A DNA stretch of 64,000 nt from Sesamum alatum (GCA_034509735.1 JACGWO010000005.1:23492383-23556382), one strand, 5' to 3'; counted from the stretch's first letter, positions 21,691-33,450 are shown. Numbers and translations: made by a program. Notes: generated from the sequence alone by a model not told the origin.

Positions 21691-24224
21691 TTCCACATCC
21701 ATCTTATTAAACCTCTAAAACTAAAATTGATATAAATATCGGAATTCTCTCTATCGAATTTGATAATGAGGCCATGCAACATTCTAATGAGGTGCATTCT
21801 ATTTTTCTCACAGATTTTCTTGATCCTGTGGAGGCGAAAAATGCTGATTGTGTATTCAAGGCGAAAACCAATACAAACTCCACCTCAAATCCAAGAACTT
21901 ATAAAAATAAAGCCATTCATGGCAAAATAAGTTTGAGGAAGAGGAATCATTTCATGGACCTCAAAGTTCTCCTAAATCCACACCATCACTGAGTGCACTA
22001 CGTAGAAGAAGTGGATTTGGAGTGCCCGACTTATTCAAGTTGAGACGCAACAACATTCAGCCAAAGGCGTTAAAGAACGGTGCTACGTGGGAGGCAATCC
22101 ACGACATTTTTCTCTATACCCTTCTTCCTCCCCTTAAATTTGCTTGAGTGTTGTGGACTTACATTATTACTATCGAATTCAAGCAGGACGATGTTGGGTA
22201 AAAATGAAGTTAGCGTTTAAGCGTGCCCACACCTAACGTTTATTCCAAATCTGTCTGCAGGATGATTGACTAAGCGTGCCCATGCTCAAGTTTCTTCCAA
22301 ATCTGTCTGAAACACACACCACCACACACTCCACCATTTTCTTTTTTTCTTTTTCTCACTCTATATGTATATTATGTATACACATAGATATATTTATATA
22401 TTATTATTATAAGAAAAAAAATCCAAAAAAACAAAAATATGAAAAAAACTAAAAAAAATCATAATCAAAATACCTATTTATACATCCCTCTTTTCTCCTT
22501 GTGCAGTATCTCCCGTCGTCGGCGCACTGAATCACCGCCGTCTGCAGATCGGCGTCCCTGTCGCCTCTATTCATGACCCCTGCTGCCATTCGCGATCACT
22601 GTCATCGTTATGTCTCATCTCCTCTCAGTCGCACTTCCAACACGCAGGGAAGTTTTTACCCATTTTCCCCTTACATTGTTGTCCTAGATGTTGATTTTAT
22701 TTTCTTCATTTTTCACATTGAGGACAACGTCTGTTTTAAGTGTGGGGATGGGATTGACCTTGCTATTGGAATATTATTGGTTGAGGTGTTGTGGATGCAT
22801 TGATTAAAATTTTTGAAATTTTTTGAATGATTGGTGACCATTTTTGGAAAAAAAACTCTTTGAGAAATTCCTTTTCCCTTCATGATTGTTGATATAGTGT
22901 GTTCAAGCAATGATTTGGTCATGTATGATGAGATTTTGTACTTCATACTTTGAACAATTTATGGTTAAAAACTTGTTTTTGCAACGATGATGTGATTCAA
23001 AAGTCATACATGTTAATTTAGTGGATATTACCTACCTTGAGAGGATTTTGAGCCCATACGCTTGTGCAAAACTATTTTTTCTTGCTCTCGAGAGATATGT
23101 TTCTATGATTTTGTCTTCCTAAAACTTGCTTTGAACCTACTCGAGACCACATCAATGTGTATGTACTTGAAAATGATAAAGACAATAAAAAAAAAAAAAA
23201 AACACTTTTGGCCTAAAAAGACTTCCCATATGTATTTTTTCCTTAGTATACTCAGTTGAGCTTTTAAGCATTATTTTCTTGTCATGAACCTTAATCTATA
23301 AACCAAAATTCGTCATTCTTTTATCTCCTCTATTTGGCGCTTCCAAGGACTAGTAGAGCATCAAGTAAAAGGATGTGCTCTAAATGATGGGTTTGATCAT
23401 AAGTGTGGGGATATTGGATCTATTGACGTTCTATTTCGGGCTAAAGAAGTATGAGAATTGATATGTCATCTTGCTGTTTCCTTTTATGCCTTGTTGCTGA
23501 AAAAAAAAAAAAGAGAAAAAAAGAAGAAAATTTTCTGAATAAAAAACAGGAGGAAAACACAAAACAAAAAAAAAGGAGCAGCAAGAGAAAAACAAAGAAA
23601 AAAACAATGGGAGAAAACAAAAGAAGAGGAAAAATATCTGCAAAAAGAAAAAAAATCTCCCAAAGAAAAATCTTACTCTAAAGTAAGGCATAATTTAAGT
23701 CATTGGGTTATGGAATTGGGGACATGGGATGAATTGAGAAAAAAAAAAGTCTTAATTGTTACATCACTTTCTTCATACTCTATTTCGAGTTTTCTTGGAA
23801 TTCACCTCACTATCCAAAATTTTCCTACCCCGAAATCAAAGCCCCGTTACAACAAAAAATCAAAAACCTTTTGATTCAAGTGTGTACATATTTATAAGTG
23901 GTGGAAATGTGGTGTATAAGCAAGCCTATGGTGAAGCATTCTCATAGCAAGTTTTGAGCGAAACACATAGCCATACACATTTGAAAGTTGGGAAGGCATT
24001 TAGAGAATACTCCACTAAATCTCTACATTAACTTTTGATGATAATCATTGTGTGAAAACTTGTTTGAGACTTATTAAATTGTTTTATCATGTCATTATTC
24101 TTTGGACATTCAACTAGATCTTTGGTTAGACACCTTTCCTTTTGATACTATGAAGTCGAAAAGAAACCCATAATCGTTTAATCTTAATTTTACTCGAGGA
24201 TGAAAGGTAAAGTTTAGGGATATT
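21690..24224 (+). other. Non-coding 3' interior of the Athila-like element
   Basis: Contains short degenerate coding debris (to about 22146), a repeated AAGCGTGCCCA(C/T) motif near 22220 and 22265, GTGTGGGGAT at 22741 and 23403 (a motif common in the 3' interior of Athila elements), and an A/G-rich stretch of about 170 bases at 23500-23675. No RT, RNase H or integrase motif is found on either strand. Confidence 0.7.
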
Positions 24225-25527
24225 TGATGACTGTCCAAATGACCATGATTTTAGTAGTCTTTTGACCATCTTTTGATACTGAATAACTCTTAAATCATGT
24301 GAAGTATGGTGTTTGCAGCTAAAAAGGTGTTTATGGAGTAAGGATTGAAGAAATGAAGCCAAACAAGTGAAAAATAAATACAAAATTCTGAAGAAGAAAA
24401 TACCATGACTGACTTGCATTTTTCACTAGACGTGCCCACGTCTAGTGCAGCAGACAAATAAGCGAAATGTGGAGAAGATGGACGAATTCTCTGCAGAAAA
24501 GTTGATTCACACATGGATTATAATGACTTTGGAAAGTTGGAATCTTTCTTTTTTGATGAGTCTCAATAAGATTTAGAGTTTATTTAAAGAGGACTTAGTG
24601 TTATATTAGGAATCCACCTTTTTGGTATTTAAGTTTATTAAGAAATTAATTAGTATAAACAGGTGATGTAATTGAAGACATCAAATATCATATGTTATTC
24701 TCTTTGCGTTTTATTTATAAAACTCTCTCTTTGTTTTATGTGTTCTTTCATCAGCATGTTAGGCTAGTTCTTTAATTCCCGATTGAAGTTATAGTGATTG
24801 CTTGATCACCCATATTGTGAGATCTAATTTATGCTTCATACTTACATTCATGTGGATATTTGTGTTGTTCTCTGTACTTTCATTACGAATAATCTGATTT
24901 ATGAATGAGAAGACCAATTGTTCATTGTCAAGAATATCAGCCTAGCTAATTAGACTTGTAAATCCATAATTGTTTGTTAGTCTAATACTTAGTGGCAATG
25001 CATCATAATTCATCATGTCGTAGAGGTCGGTTATGTTATGGAGAATGCACAATCTAGCCTAAATAAATCCTCGTAGGGAATTTGTTGGTTAGAACTAGGC
25101 ATTTCTAATTGTTAATGTTGTTGATAGATTAAATGTTGAGCACGTTCCCAGGGTTGTCTATTGATTAGGGAATTAGCCAATGGACGTTCCTTGGCTAACG
25201 ATTGTCTATTGAAAGGTGAGGTCGTTAGGTCATACCAATGACCATAACTAGTTCATCTATTTTGTATGATTGTCATCTTTGCATTTATGATCAACCGCGG
25301 AACCAACCATGAACATGTCTTCAACTGGAAATCTCTTCTCATATTATATTCACTCTTACAATTTATCTCATAGTTAATTAGTATCTTTCAACCAAAACAT
25401 CGCCCTCGTTTATTTTGCTTTTACTTTAAAGAATCAATTTAGAACCAATCTCTGTGAATTTGACCCTACTCACTACTTCTACAAATTTTTGTGTAGGAAT
25501 TATTTTTGGTGGATCCGTCACTCATCA
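24225..25527 (+). repeat. 3' LTR of the Athila-like element
   Basis: A 1303-bp LTR, collinear with 19435-20531 except for the 225-bp segment present only here. Substitutions between the copies are scattered, which suggests moderate age. Confidence 0.9.
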
Positions 25528-25914
25528 GCATTCAACATAATAATGCTAGCAAATAGTTTGGGTGAAAAGTTACAATCCCATGTGTTTTAATAAGTCGAAT
25601 CTTGAAGGAAAAGTATTTCCCCTGTCATCAATCTTTGAAGCTCAACAACGTGATTCGACCTCACTTGGTGTAGCATATTGGAGGCGGTCATAGTTATTGC
25701 AAGGTGTCATGGCAGATGGGATCGGGTGGTAGTGTTCACGTTGTGGGCGATACGGGTAGACATCAGGTCAGGTAAATTTCGAGTAGATAAAAAAGCTACT
25801 CGAACCCAAACCTAAATTTGCAGGTACTTGAAACTTTGGTTACCCGGTTTAATTAGGTAATCCACAGTTCGGGTATCGTTTTTTTTAATCACAAGTTAAA
25901 ACTTAAAATATATC

Positions 25915-25945
<31 letters not shown>

Positions 25946-27329
25946 TTGAAGGAAGTCTTTTGATCAAATCCTTCAATTTTGACTAAAATTCTAATTTCCT
26001 AAAATTTTGAATTTTTTTTATTATAATAAATATTCCTAAAGGTCAATGGTTCGATCCCCTGCGTGGGATGATGTTTTTTGTTTTTTTTTCGAAGAAACTG
26101 TAATGTTATATAAAATGTAAAGGAGGCAACAACCAAAGTTTTATGCACAAACTTGACGCTCAAAGTAGGAACTATGAAAATTGGACACGGGGGAACTCTA
26201 AAAATTGGACAGGGAAGGCGTGGGATAATGTTGTTCCCTTACACGTAAAGCTCTCTCTCTCTCCCTACATATAATATGTATAATTTTTTGTTACATTTTA
26301 ATTGATCTTTTATTGCATTTTAATTTCTATTTTTTTCTTAGACTTAGCTTCATTATCAGATTTTAAAAATATAGTTAATTAACTTTTATTTATATTTATC
26401 AATATTATTTATCTTAAATTCATAATTTTAAATATGGTCTCGCTCAACGCCTAGATTTTCAAACTTAATAAGTTGCTTAAATTCAAATTAGAGACAAACT
26501 ATACATGACTAATATATATATATATATATATCTATTAATATATATATATATATATATTTGAAGGAAGTCTTTGACTTCAATTGTTTAATTTTGACCAAAA
26601 TTCTACTTTTCTAAAATTTTGAATTTTTTTATTATAATAAATATTCCTACTTTAAATTTTGAAAGTTAATAACATTTTTCAAACACATAATTAATCTATT
26701 AATCATATTTCTAAGTTTGCGTTACTTTCCACATTAAGTTCCTAAATTAATTCAATTAGCCCACAAATTTGTTAGTTTCCTTACAATCTTCCACTCAATA
26801 CTTAATTATTCTATATTAATATATTACTCACATTGCTAAGTTTATGATAATCTATATTAATCTATTAATCGTATTGCTAAATTTATTGAAATCAGCCCCC
26901 AAATTCGTTAGTTTCCTTTAGAGACTTCCATTCAGAAGTGGCTAATTATAATTAGTTTCCTACAATCCGTCTTATCGAATATCAATATCATTAGTTAGTT
27001 TCCTAAATTAGTTTCCTAATAATATTTTATCGCTTTCACTTCAAAAAAATAATTAGTTTCCTAAATTAGTTCGGTTAGTTTCCTAAATTCCTAAATTAAT
27101 TAAAATTATATTACCATATTTTATTTAATAACTGATTTTTTAACACATAATTTAAATGAATATGGACCATCAAAATTAATTATTGATTATGTTACTATAT
27201 TTTACTTAATCATTATATATTAATTATTGAATATATAATTGAATCAACCTATAAATTCGTTAGTTTCCTCTACAATCTTCCACTCAAAGGGTTAGCAATA
27301 GATGTTGCTAAGTTTCATTGGATTCCACC

Positions 27330-27950
27330 AAAAATACAATGAGGATTAGCAATTTTCAGAGTTTTCAATAGGATCTTCAAGTCCACAAGAAACGAGGGAA
27401 CAAAAGTACTCATGCAGGTAAGAACTTTTCTTTTGCTTGATTTTTAATGTTTTTTTATTATCTTAATTTATTTTATAGTTCATGTATATGTGATTTTTAT
27501 GTGTTAATATGATCTTCAATTCCACAAGAAACGAAAAAAAGACAAAAATAAAAAAATAAAAAAATACTCAATCAGGTATGATTTTATTTCTATTAGTTCA
27601 TTTTTAATATTCTTTTATTATCTTATTTTGTTATGTATATGTACTTTTTTATGTGTTATTTTTTTTTGTCTAAAAAAACAAGAGATACAAATACTCAAGC
27701 AGGTATAATTTTTTTTTTCTTTACTTGATTCTTAATTTTTTTTATTATCTTTTTTTCTTTTTATAGGTCATATGTAATTTTTTATGAGTTAATTATATAT
27801 TTTTTTAAAGACATAACAGATTACAAGTAATCACAAGTATGACAATTTTTCTTTTACTTGATTTTTAGTTTTATATTTTTAGCTTATTTTGTTTTATAGT
27901 TCATGTATATGTGATTTTTTTACGTGTTAATTATAGATTTTCGGTATCAT
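27330..27950 (+). repeat. Four degenerate copies of a 140-165 bp unit with donor-like CAGGTA
   Basis: Units begin near 27372, 27512, 27670 and 27806. The first two carry TCCACAAGAAACGA, then TACTCA(T/A).CAGGTA. All carry long T-rich stretches; most have a TTGATTTTTAATTTTT-like block and TATGT.ATTTTTT. They resemble exon-plus-intron units, but no protein can be read. Confidence 0.55.
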
Positions 27951-28449
27951 GTGTATTTTGACTGTTTTATTAATAATATTTGGTATAGAATTTGCAGTGC
28001 CACACAAGTCCTAATCTATATATAGAGATTATAATGGGGTCAAATAATAGTTTATTTCCTGAGTGGTGGGATTGGGATTTTACAACCAAGAGATCGTGAG
28101 TTATAGACTTATGAATCTAGGTGTGGAATCTACTTTCATAATAGTACGTGTATAATATTTTTTTTTATTTTCTGTGCCGTTATTTTTGATAAATTTAGAA
28201 ATATTGCTGTATTGTATACCGAATATTGTAATTGTTTGTTGGTTCCTAATAATAGTTTACTTCTTTCACATTAATTAATTTTCTCCCCCTTCCTCATCAC
28301 AATTTTTGTTCCAATCCAAGTAATAATTGATTTGTTAATATTTCATTTTATTATTCAATATTGGGATCATTCAATATTGGTGGTAGATGCATGATAATCT
28401 ATATTTCAATAATGTATAGCTCATCATTAATCATGCTTCATATTTATCA

Positions 28450-29258
28450 AAGTTTTTTTTTTTCTTATTTGATATAATTCTATAATTTTTAAATTATTTT
28501 TTATGATTCTGTTGTTAGTGTTAATTTTTTTTACTAGATTCTAAGTCCATCATAAATAAAGAGGGAGAAGATCATATGTCAATAAGATATAACAATGAAT
28601 CAAAATTAATTTCATTGGACGTATATCTCTTCATTCTTATTTTGATGATTGTAAACTTTTATAAATTTTGTTGATATTTATGCATTGTAATGTTGAGAAA
28701 AAATAATATTATATTGTTGATCTTATTAAAAAAATATCTTAACTAACTTCCACATAATTTACAAAATTTTATAAGATATAATTTTAGTTATAGTTAAATT
28801 ATATTGTCGGGCATATATGATAGTATCTTAGAGCTGATATCACTGTTCACTACAATATAATATAATTTTTTCCACCTCAACGTCACCGTCTAGCGTGTGC
28901 CCCGTGCTATGCACGGCTACTTTTCTCATGTGATATAATTTTATAATTTCTAAATTTTTTATGATTCTGTAGTTAGAGTTATTATTATTTTTTGATTAAA
29001 TTCCAATTCCATAGCAAATAAAGAGCGAGAAGATCACATGTGAATAAGACTTAATAATGAAGCAAAATTTAATTTTATTGGATCTATAACTCTTCAATCT
29101 TATTTTGATGATCGTACACTTTTGTAACTTTTATTGATATTGATGCGTTGTAATTTGGAGAAAAAATAATATTATATTATTGATCTCATTGAAAATTCTT
29201 AACTTTCACATAATTATAAATTTTATTAGATATAATTTTAATCATAATTAAATTAAAA
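28450..29258 (+). repeat. Two direct copies of a roughly 340-bp Helitron tail
   Basis: Segments 28450-28800 and 28921-29258 share ordered blocks: TGATATAATT, TTTATGATTCTGT, CATAAATAAAGAG or AGCAAATAAAGAG, AGAAGATCA, TCTTATTTTGATGAT, and GAAAAAATAATATTATAT. Only the second runs into an intact hairpin plus CTAG end. Between them lies a reversed copy of that end (28890-28916). Confidence 0.7.
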
Positions 29259-29285
29259 CCGTGCATAGGACGGGACACACGCTAG

Positions 29286-29317
<32 letters not shown>

Positions 29318-29850
29318 AAGGAAATCTTTTGACCAAATCCTTCAATTTTGACTAAAATTCTAATTTTCTAAAATTTTGAATTTTTTATTATAATAAATAT
29401 TCCTAGAGATCATGAGTTCGAACCCCTGCGTGGGATGATATTTTTTCTTTTTTCTTTTTATTTTGAGAAGAAAAAGGTAATGTTATATAAAATATAAAGG
29501 AGGCAACAACCAAAGTCTTATGCACAAACTTGCCGCTCAAAGTAGGAACTCTGAAAATTGGACACTGATGAACTCTAAAAATTGGACAGGGAATACGTGG
29601 AATGATGTTGTTCCCTTATACGTATACAAAGCTCTCTCCCTCCCTCCCTCCCTCCCTCCCTCCGTACATATAATATATATTAGTTTTTGTTACATTTTAA
29701 TTGATCTTTTATTGTATTTTAATTTCTATTTTTTTTCTTAGACTTAGCTTCATTATCAGATTTTAAAAACATAGTTAATTAATTTTTATTTATATTTATC
29801 AATATTATTTACCTTAAATTCATAATTTTAAATATATTTGATGTTTGTTT
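29286..29850 (+). repeat. Third copy of the Helitron 5' module (also 25920-26440 and, in part, 26545-26650)
   Basis: Follows CTAG directly. Matches the first module over about 500 bp: TTTGAAGGAAATCTTTTGACC, CGAACCCCTGCGTGGGATGA, AAAGGAGGCAACAACCAAAG, AAAATTGGACA (twice) and CATTATCAGATTTTAAAAA. Simple repeats (AT)n at the start and (CCCT)n near 29637 differ in length between copies. Confidence 0.75.
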
Positions 29851-30165
29851 AAAACTTAAAATTTTCATTGTTATTTTCATATAATTTCTCTTTATTTTGT
29901 TTAACTCTTTTCATATTTTTATTTTTGTTCGAATCATTACATTATTATGAGGCACATATAATGACATCGAAGTTAGGAACACAAGATAATGTATAACATT
30001 GTAGAGCAAAACTTAACTCACTATGTTGAATAATATACTCTTTTTTCGATTAATTTTTATTTTATTTATATCTAATAATAATAATTTGTTATATATTGTA
30101 GTATAACTTTGATAAATAATTATATTCATTAATTAAGCATTTTGTCATTATTTGATATATTTTCT

Positions 30166-31236
30166 CTTCTCATTTAACTACATATAGTGGGACTTCTATT
30201 TTTTAAATTTGTTCAATTTTTGTCGTAGCCTATTTCTAATTCTAATTTATCCTTTAGTTTTCTCGATGAATATAACTTTTTTTTAATTTTTATTTTTTGC
30301 TTAATGTTTTTCTACTTTTCAGGCTTAAGTTTCGAGCGTGCTATTTCAAACAACTTACGACAAACCTTTTACTTTTATTTTATGCATGTGCAAGTTTCAA
30401 AGAAGTCTTTTGAGTTTGAGATTAAATAATGTCCATATTTCCTCATCTCATTTAATTATATATAGTGGGATTTTTTTTTAAAAAAAATTTGTTCAAGTTT
30501 TTGTCGTAGCTTACTTCTAATTCTAATTTACTTTGTAGTTTTCTTGATGAATCTTCTTTTTGAATTTTTATTTGTTGCTTAATGTTTTTTCTACTTTTCG
30601 AGCATGCTATTTCAAACAACTTACGATAAATTCTTCTATTTTTATTTTATGTGTTTGCAAATTTCAAAGAAATCTTTTGAATTTGAGATTATATGATATC
30701 CACATTTTCTCATCTCATTTAATTACAGATAGTAGGATTATTTTTTTAATTTGCTCAAGTTATTGTCACAGCCTACCTCTGATTCTAATTTAGTTTTTAG
30801 TTTTATCGATAAATTTAACTTCTTTTTGAATTTTAATTTGTTGTTTAATATGTTTTTCTACTTTTTAAATGCTATTCCAAAAAACTTACGCCAAACTCTT
30901 TTACTTTTATTTTACACGTTTGCAAATTCCAAAGAAGTCTTTTGAGTTTGAGATTATATCATGATGTCCACCTTTTCTCATCTCATTTAATTATATATAG
31001 TGTCATTCTTCTTTTAATTTGTTCAAGTTTTTGTCATAGCCTACTTTAATTCTAATTTATTTTTTAGTTTTCTCGATGAATTTAACTTCTTTTTTAATTT
31101 TTGTTTGTTGCTTAATATTTATTCTACTTTGCTTGTTTAAGTTTCGAGCATGCTATTTCAAACAACTTATCACAAACCCATTTTTTTTTTATTTATGCGC
31201 TTGAAGTTTTAAAAAAATCTTTTGAGTTTGAGATTA
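30166..31236 (+). repeat. Four tandem copies of a roughly 270-bp unit
   Basis: The block TCATTTAA(T/C)TA(C/T)A.ATAGTG begins near 30171, 30449, 30717 and 30984, so periods are 278, 268 and 267. Each unit also carries TTTGTC.TAGC(T/C)TAC, GATGAAT, CTATTTCAAACAACTTA and TCTTTTGAGTTTGAGATTA. Strongly pyrimidine/AT biased; nothing coding. Confidence 0.8.
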
Positions 31237-32290
31237 CGAGCTAATATTTCAGTCTATGCATGGGCGAAACAATAGCATAAGGGGCAATGGAGATTTTTAC
31301 CATATAATAATAGAATAAAAAAGTACAAATATTTTATGAATAGTCGAACAGGAGAAGTACAATTAATATTAAAAAGTGTCAACAAAATGAAGAAAATAAT
31401 ATGATATATATATATATATATATTTCTACATATAATTTAAATAATTACTTGTGTGCACAAACAAGATATATATTAATTTAATTCATTTTCTTATAGTAAT
31501 CACTTTCTATATTGAATTTGTTAGTAGACCTCTAGATATTAATTTGAAGTATTACATTAATTTTGTATTTGATCAATAGTTATTTTGCTAATGATTTAGT
31601 GGGCTTCCATGACATCGAAGTTACGAAAACAAAATAATATATAATATCATTTAGAGCAAAATTTAACTAATTATGTTTGATATTTTATAATCTTATCTTT
31701 TGTTAAAACTAATTTTTTGATTAATTTTTATTATATTTATATCTAATAATAATATTTTTTTATATATTGACTCCTTCAGTAGTAATTAGTTTTTGTTCAT
31801 AAATTTTGAATGTTTCAATAATACTTTAGTCATGTAGAATACTTAGGAGAAGTACTAAAAATATTAATTTCAATCAACTAGATTAAACAATAAATGACAA
31901 AATAAACCAAATAAAACTAAACAATATAAATTATGTTAACTATTAAAAATAAAATATAACAAAATTAAACATTAAACCCTAACATTTTTTGTGACGTTTT
32001 ATGGTTTTACCGAAATACAATTTGTGGGGAGAAGACGAAAAAAGAAGATCTAAAGTGGATATCTGTTAGGGAGAAGAAGAAGAAACAGGAAGATGTAAAG
32101 GAGGAGAATAAAATGAGGATAATCCTTTCAAAAAATAAAAATAAAAAATAAATGAGGATAATCCTAAGCTAAGTTTTTTTAAATATTCTTGTACTTAAAC
32201 TTAAACTTTTTTCTTAAAAAAAGACAAAAAGAAAAGATTAGATACCCGATCGGATAGTTTGGGTAGGATTTCCCTACCCACACCTCAATC
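31237..32290. other. AT-rich interior without recognisable genes
   Basis: Contains an (AT)n run near 31410 and a purine-rich stretch near 32040-32110. I see no ORF of interest, terminal repeat or RNA gene. Confidence 0.5.
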
Positions 32291-32719
32291 CAAACTTTAG
32301 AAATTGGATACTGGTAACTCGATACTCAAATTAAAAAAAAATTCGAACCCGATGGGACTGGTTACCCGATCCAAACGCCCACCACTAGGGGGAGACGTTG
32401 GATCCCCTGGCCGTTGTCTTTCACTCTGATGGCGAGATCGAAGACCCTGCACGACAAGTCCACTATTGATATTTTGATGGTGGCAGGTGGTGGTGCATGA
32501 AAAATTCATGGAGGTAGACACCAAGGGAATCCTCTCGACTGGGCAACAATAGCAATGAAGATGTGCTAATGACCTAGACAGGGAGATAGCCTCTGCTCCT
32601 GGATCAGTACTTGGACAGGGGCAATCTTTTCATTGACATGGAGAGGTGGAAGTTTATTTGGCAAGCATGGGTCCACTGAGGTTCAATATTTCAATTGTGC
32701 AACACAACACAGTATAAGG

Positions 32720-33040
32720 ATGTTCTGTGCGACAATCATGGGCTCTATTTCAGTTGCTTTGGAAGGTTATTCATCAGGTAAATAGAAAGCGAGTGAGCGC
32801 ACAACAATTCAGAGAAAGGCATTCATTGTTTTGATGTTGAATATTCAGCTCATTTTTTCATACACAGAAGGAATGGCCTTCTGTCCTTGTTATACAAGAA
32901 AAGGGAAAGGGGAAGAAAGTGTGATCACTAACTGCCTAACCAACCGGCATACACATAGCAATTGACTTTTACAACTAATACAAATGGAAAAGACCAAAAA
33001 TAATAGAGAGAAGACATGTGTGTGATAGTAACACGACTTC
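32720..33040 (-). mobile_element. Probable copia LTR fragment (U3-R like), minus strand
   Basis: On the minus strand it reads TGTTACTATCACACACATG, GTTGGTTAGGCAGTTAG, CTTGTATAACAAGGACAG, CATTCCTTCTGTGTATG and CTCTGAATTGTTGTGCGCTC, the order seen around the TATA-like box and transcript end of plant copia LTRs. It may be the 3' LTR of the copia copy that ends near 33.57 kb, but 500 bp separate them and no polypurine tract is visible. Confidence 0.4.
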
Positions 33041-33229
33041 ACTGAGAGTATCTTTTTCACTGGAGTAGTGGACTGGGAGTGTAAGCATCTCTCAGCGGCG
33101 TATAATTTCCTTTAGTTTCTGCAAATCTTAATTAGAAAATCGCTCAAATTCCCAATTTCTTACCTTGAAAAATGCTCAAGCAAAACACTGGAAACAGTGA
33201 AGTCCAAGTATCCACCCCAATCTAACATT

Positions 33230-33450
33230 CTAGTGAGAATGTGGCCGGAGATTAACCGGAATTTCAGGCACTGGAGCTTTCTTTTCCTCCTCCACTAACT
33301 CTCTGTTGAACTTGACCCCTTTTTGTTCTGATTTATTGGGTGAGAAATGAGAAGTGGGAAGTTGTGAGAATGAGAGAGAAGTGGGAAGTTGAGAGATGAC
33401 TGGGAAGAAGGTAGAGAGTGTTTTCTGAACGTGGGTTTCTTTTTCCATGG
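33230..33450 (-). other. Short open frame of unknown identity with a nearby donor-like site
   Basis: From a Met near 33450 (MEKETHVQK) the frame gives about 70 residues, ending KKAPVPEIPVNLRPHSH and stop. Composition is protein-like and the frame is cleaner than its surroundings. A GTAAGAA donor-like site lies downstream at about 33160, but two stops and a frameshift separate it. It could be a captured exon or chance; I recognise no family. Confidence 0.25.

Larger units (their letters stand above)
19435..25527 (+). mobile_element. Athila-like gypsy element, gag/protease only, with target duplication GCATT
   Basis: LTRs at 19435-20531 and 24225-25527; both begin TGATGA and end CTCATCA. The 5-bp direct repeat GCATT flanks it (19430-19434 and 25528-25532). 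The primer site directly after the first LTR reads TTGGCGCCGTTGTCGGGGA, the Asp-tRNA type used by Athila and related elements. The interior encodes only gag zinc knuckle and protease remnants; RT, RNase H and integrase are absent. It is therefore non-autonomous and was mobilised in trans. Confidence 0.92.
25913..29285 (+). mobile_element. Non-autonomous Helitron-like unit(s), repeated 5' ends, one 3' end
   Basis: Starts TCTATTAATATATAT after an A (25912). It ends with a GC-rich hairpin region (29259-29281, CCGTGCATAGGACGGG) and CTAG (29282-29285) before T, as Helitrons do. A second 5' end with the same TCTATTAATATATAT and TTTGAAGGAAGTC follows at 26531. No Rep, helicase or other coding frame is visible. 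Whether this is one unit of 3.4 kb or a nested pair cannot be settled from one copy. Confidence 0.6.
25755..32389. mobile_element. hAT-like element ends enclosing Helitron and repeat insertions
   Basis: The left end GGTAGACATCAGGTCAGGTA and the reverse complement of the right end, CTAGTGGTGGGCG..GGATCGGGTA, are degenerate versions of the hAT end TAGGGGTGGGC..CGGGT. Flanks GCGATACG (25747-25754) and GGGAGACG (32390-32397) match at 6 of 8 positions, the size of a hAT target duplication, and removing the unit restores the LINE frame SVHVVGDT-WIPWPLSF. Only about 150 bp at each end looks hAT-like; the rest is later insertions. No transposase is seen. Confidence 0.6.
19058..32580 (+). pseudogene. 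L1-type LINE reverse-transcriptase C-terminal relic, split into three pieces
   Basis: Pieces: 19058-19434, 25533-25754 and 32390-about 32580. Frames combine to KDRVWKKLQ, VIHAIPTYIMSYF, MCVWKEEGGLSF, NMRAFNIIMLA, LISRILKEKYFP, GSGGSVHVVGD and, across the second insertion, WIPWPLSF followed by KTLHDKSTIDIL. This order is that of the segment after the RT core in plant non-LTR retrotransposons. Stops and frameshifts are numerous. Continuity across both insertions is exact, the first with a 5-bp target duplication GCATT and the second with an 8-bp imperfect one. Confidence 0.75.

Noticed and set aside
23431..23691. Plus and minus frames of 76-86 codons rich in Lys/Glu or Phe
   Set aside because: They are translations of an A/G-rich low-complexity tract in the Athila-like interior.
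25921..25945. Long AT dinucleotide runs (also 29287, 43072, 49345, 53590, 60175, 62309)
   Set aside because: Ordinary plant microsatellites, some at Helitron target sites. No CRISPR-like spacing or other structure.
26040..26070. tRNA T-arm-like GGTTCGATCCCCTGCG (also at 29412)
   Set aside because: Only a B-box-like block is present, with no A box or cloverleaf upstream; it is part of the repeated Helitron module.
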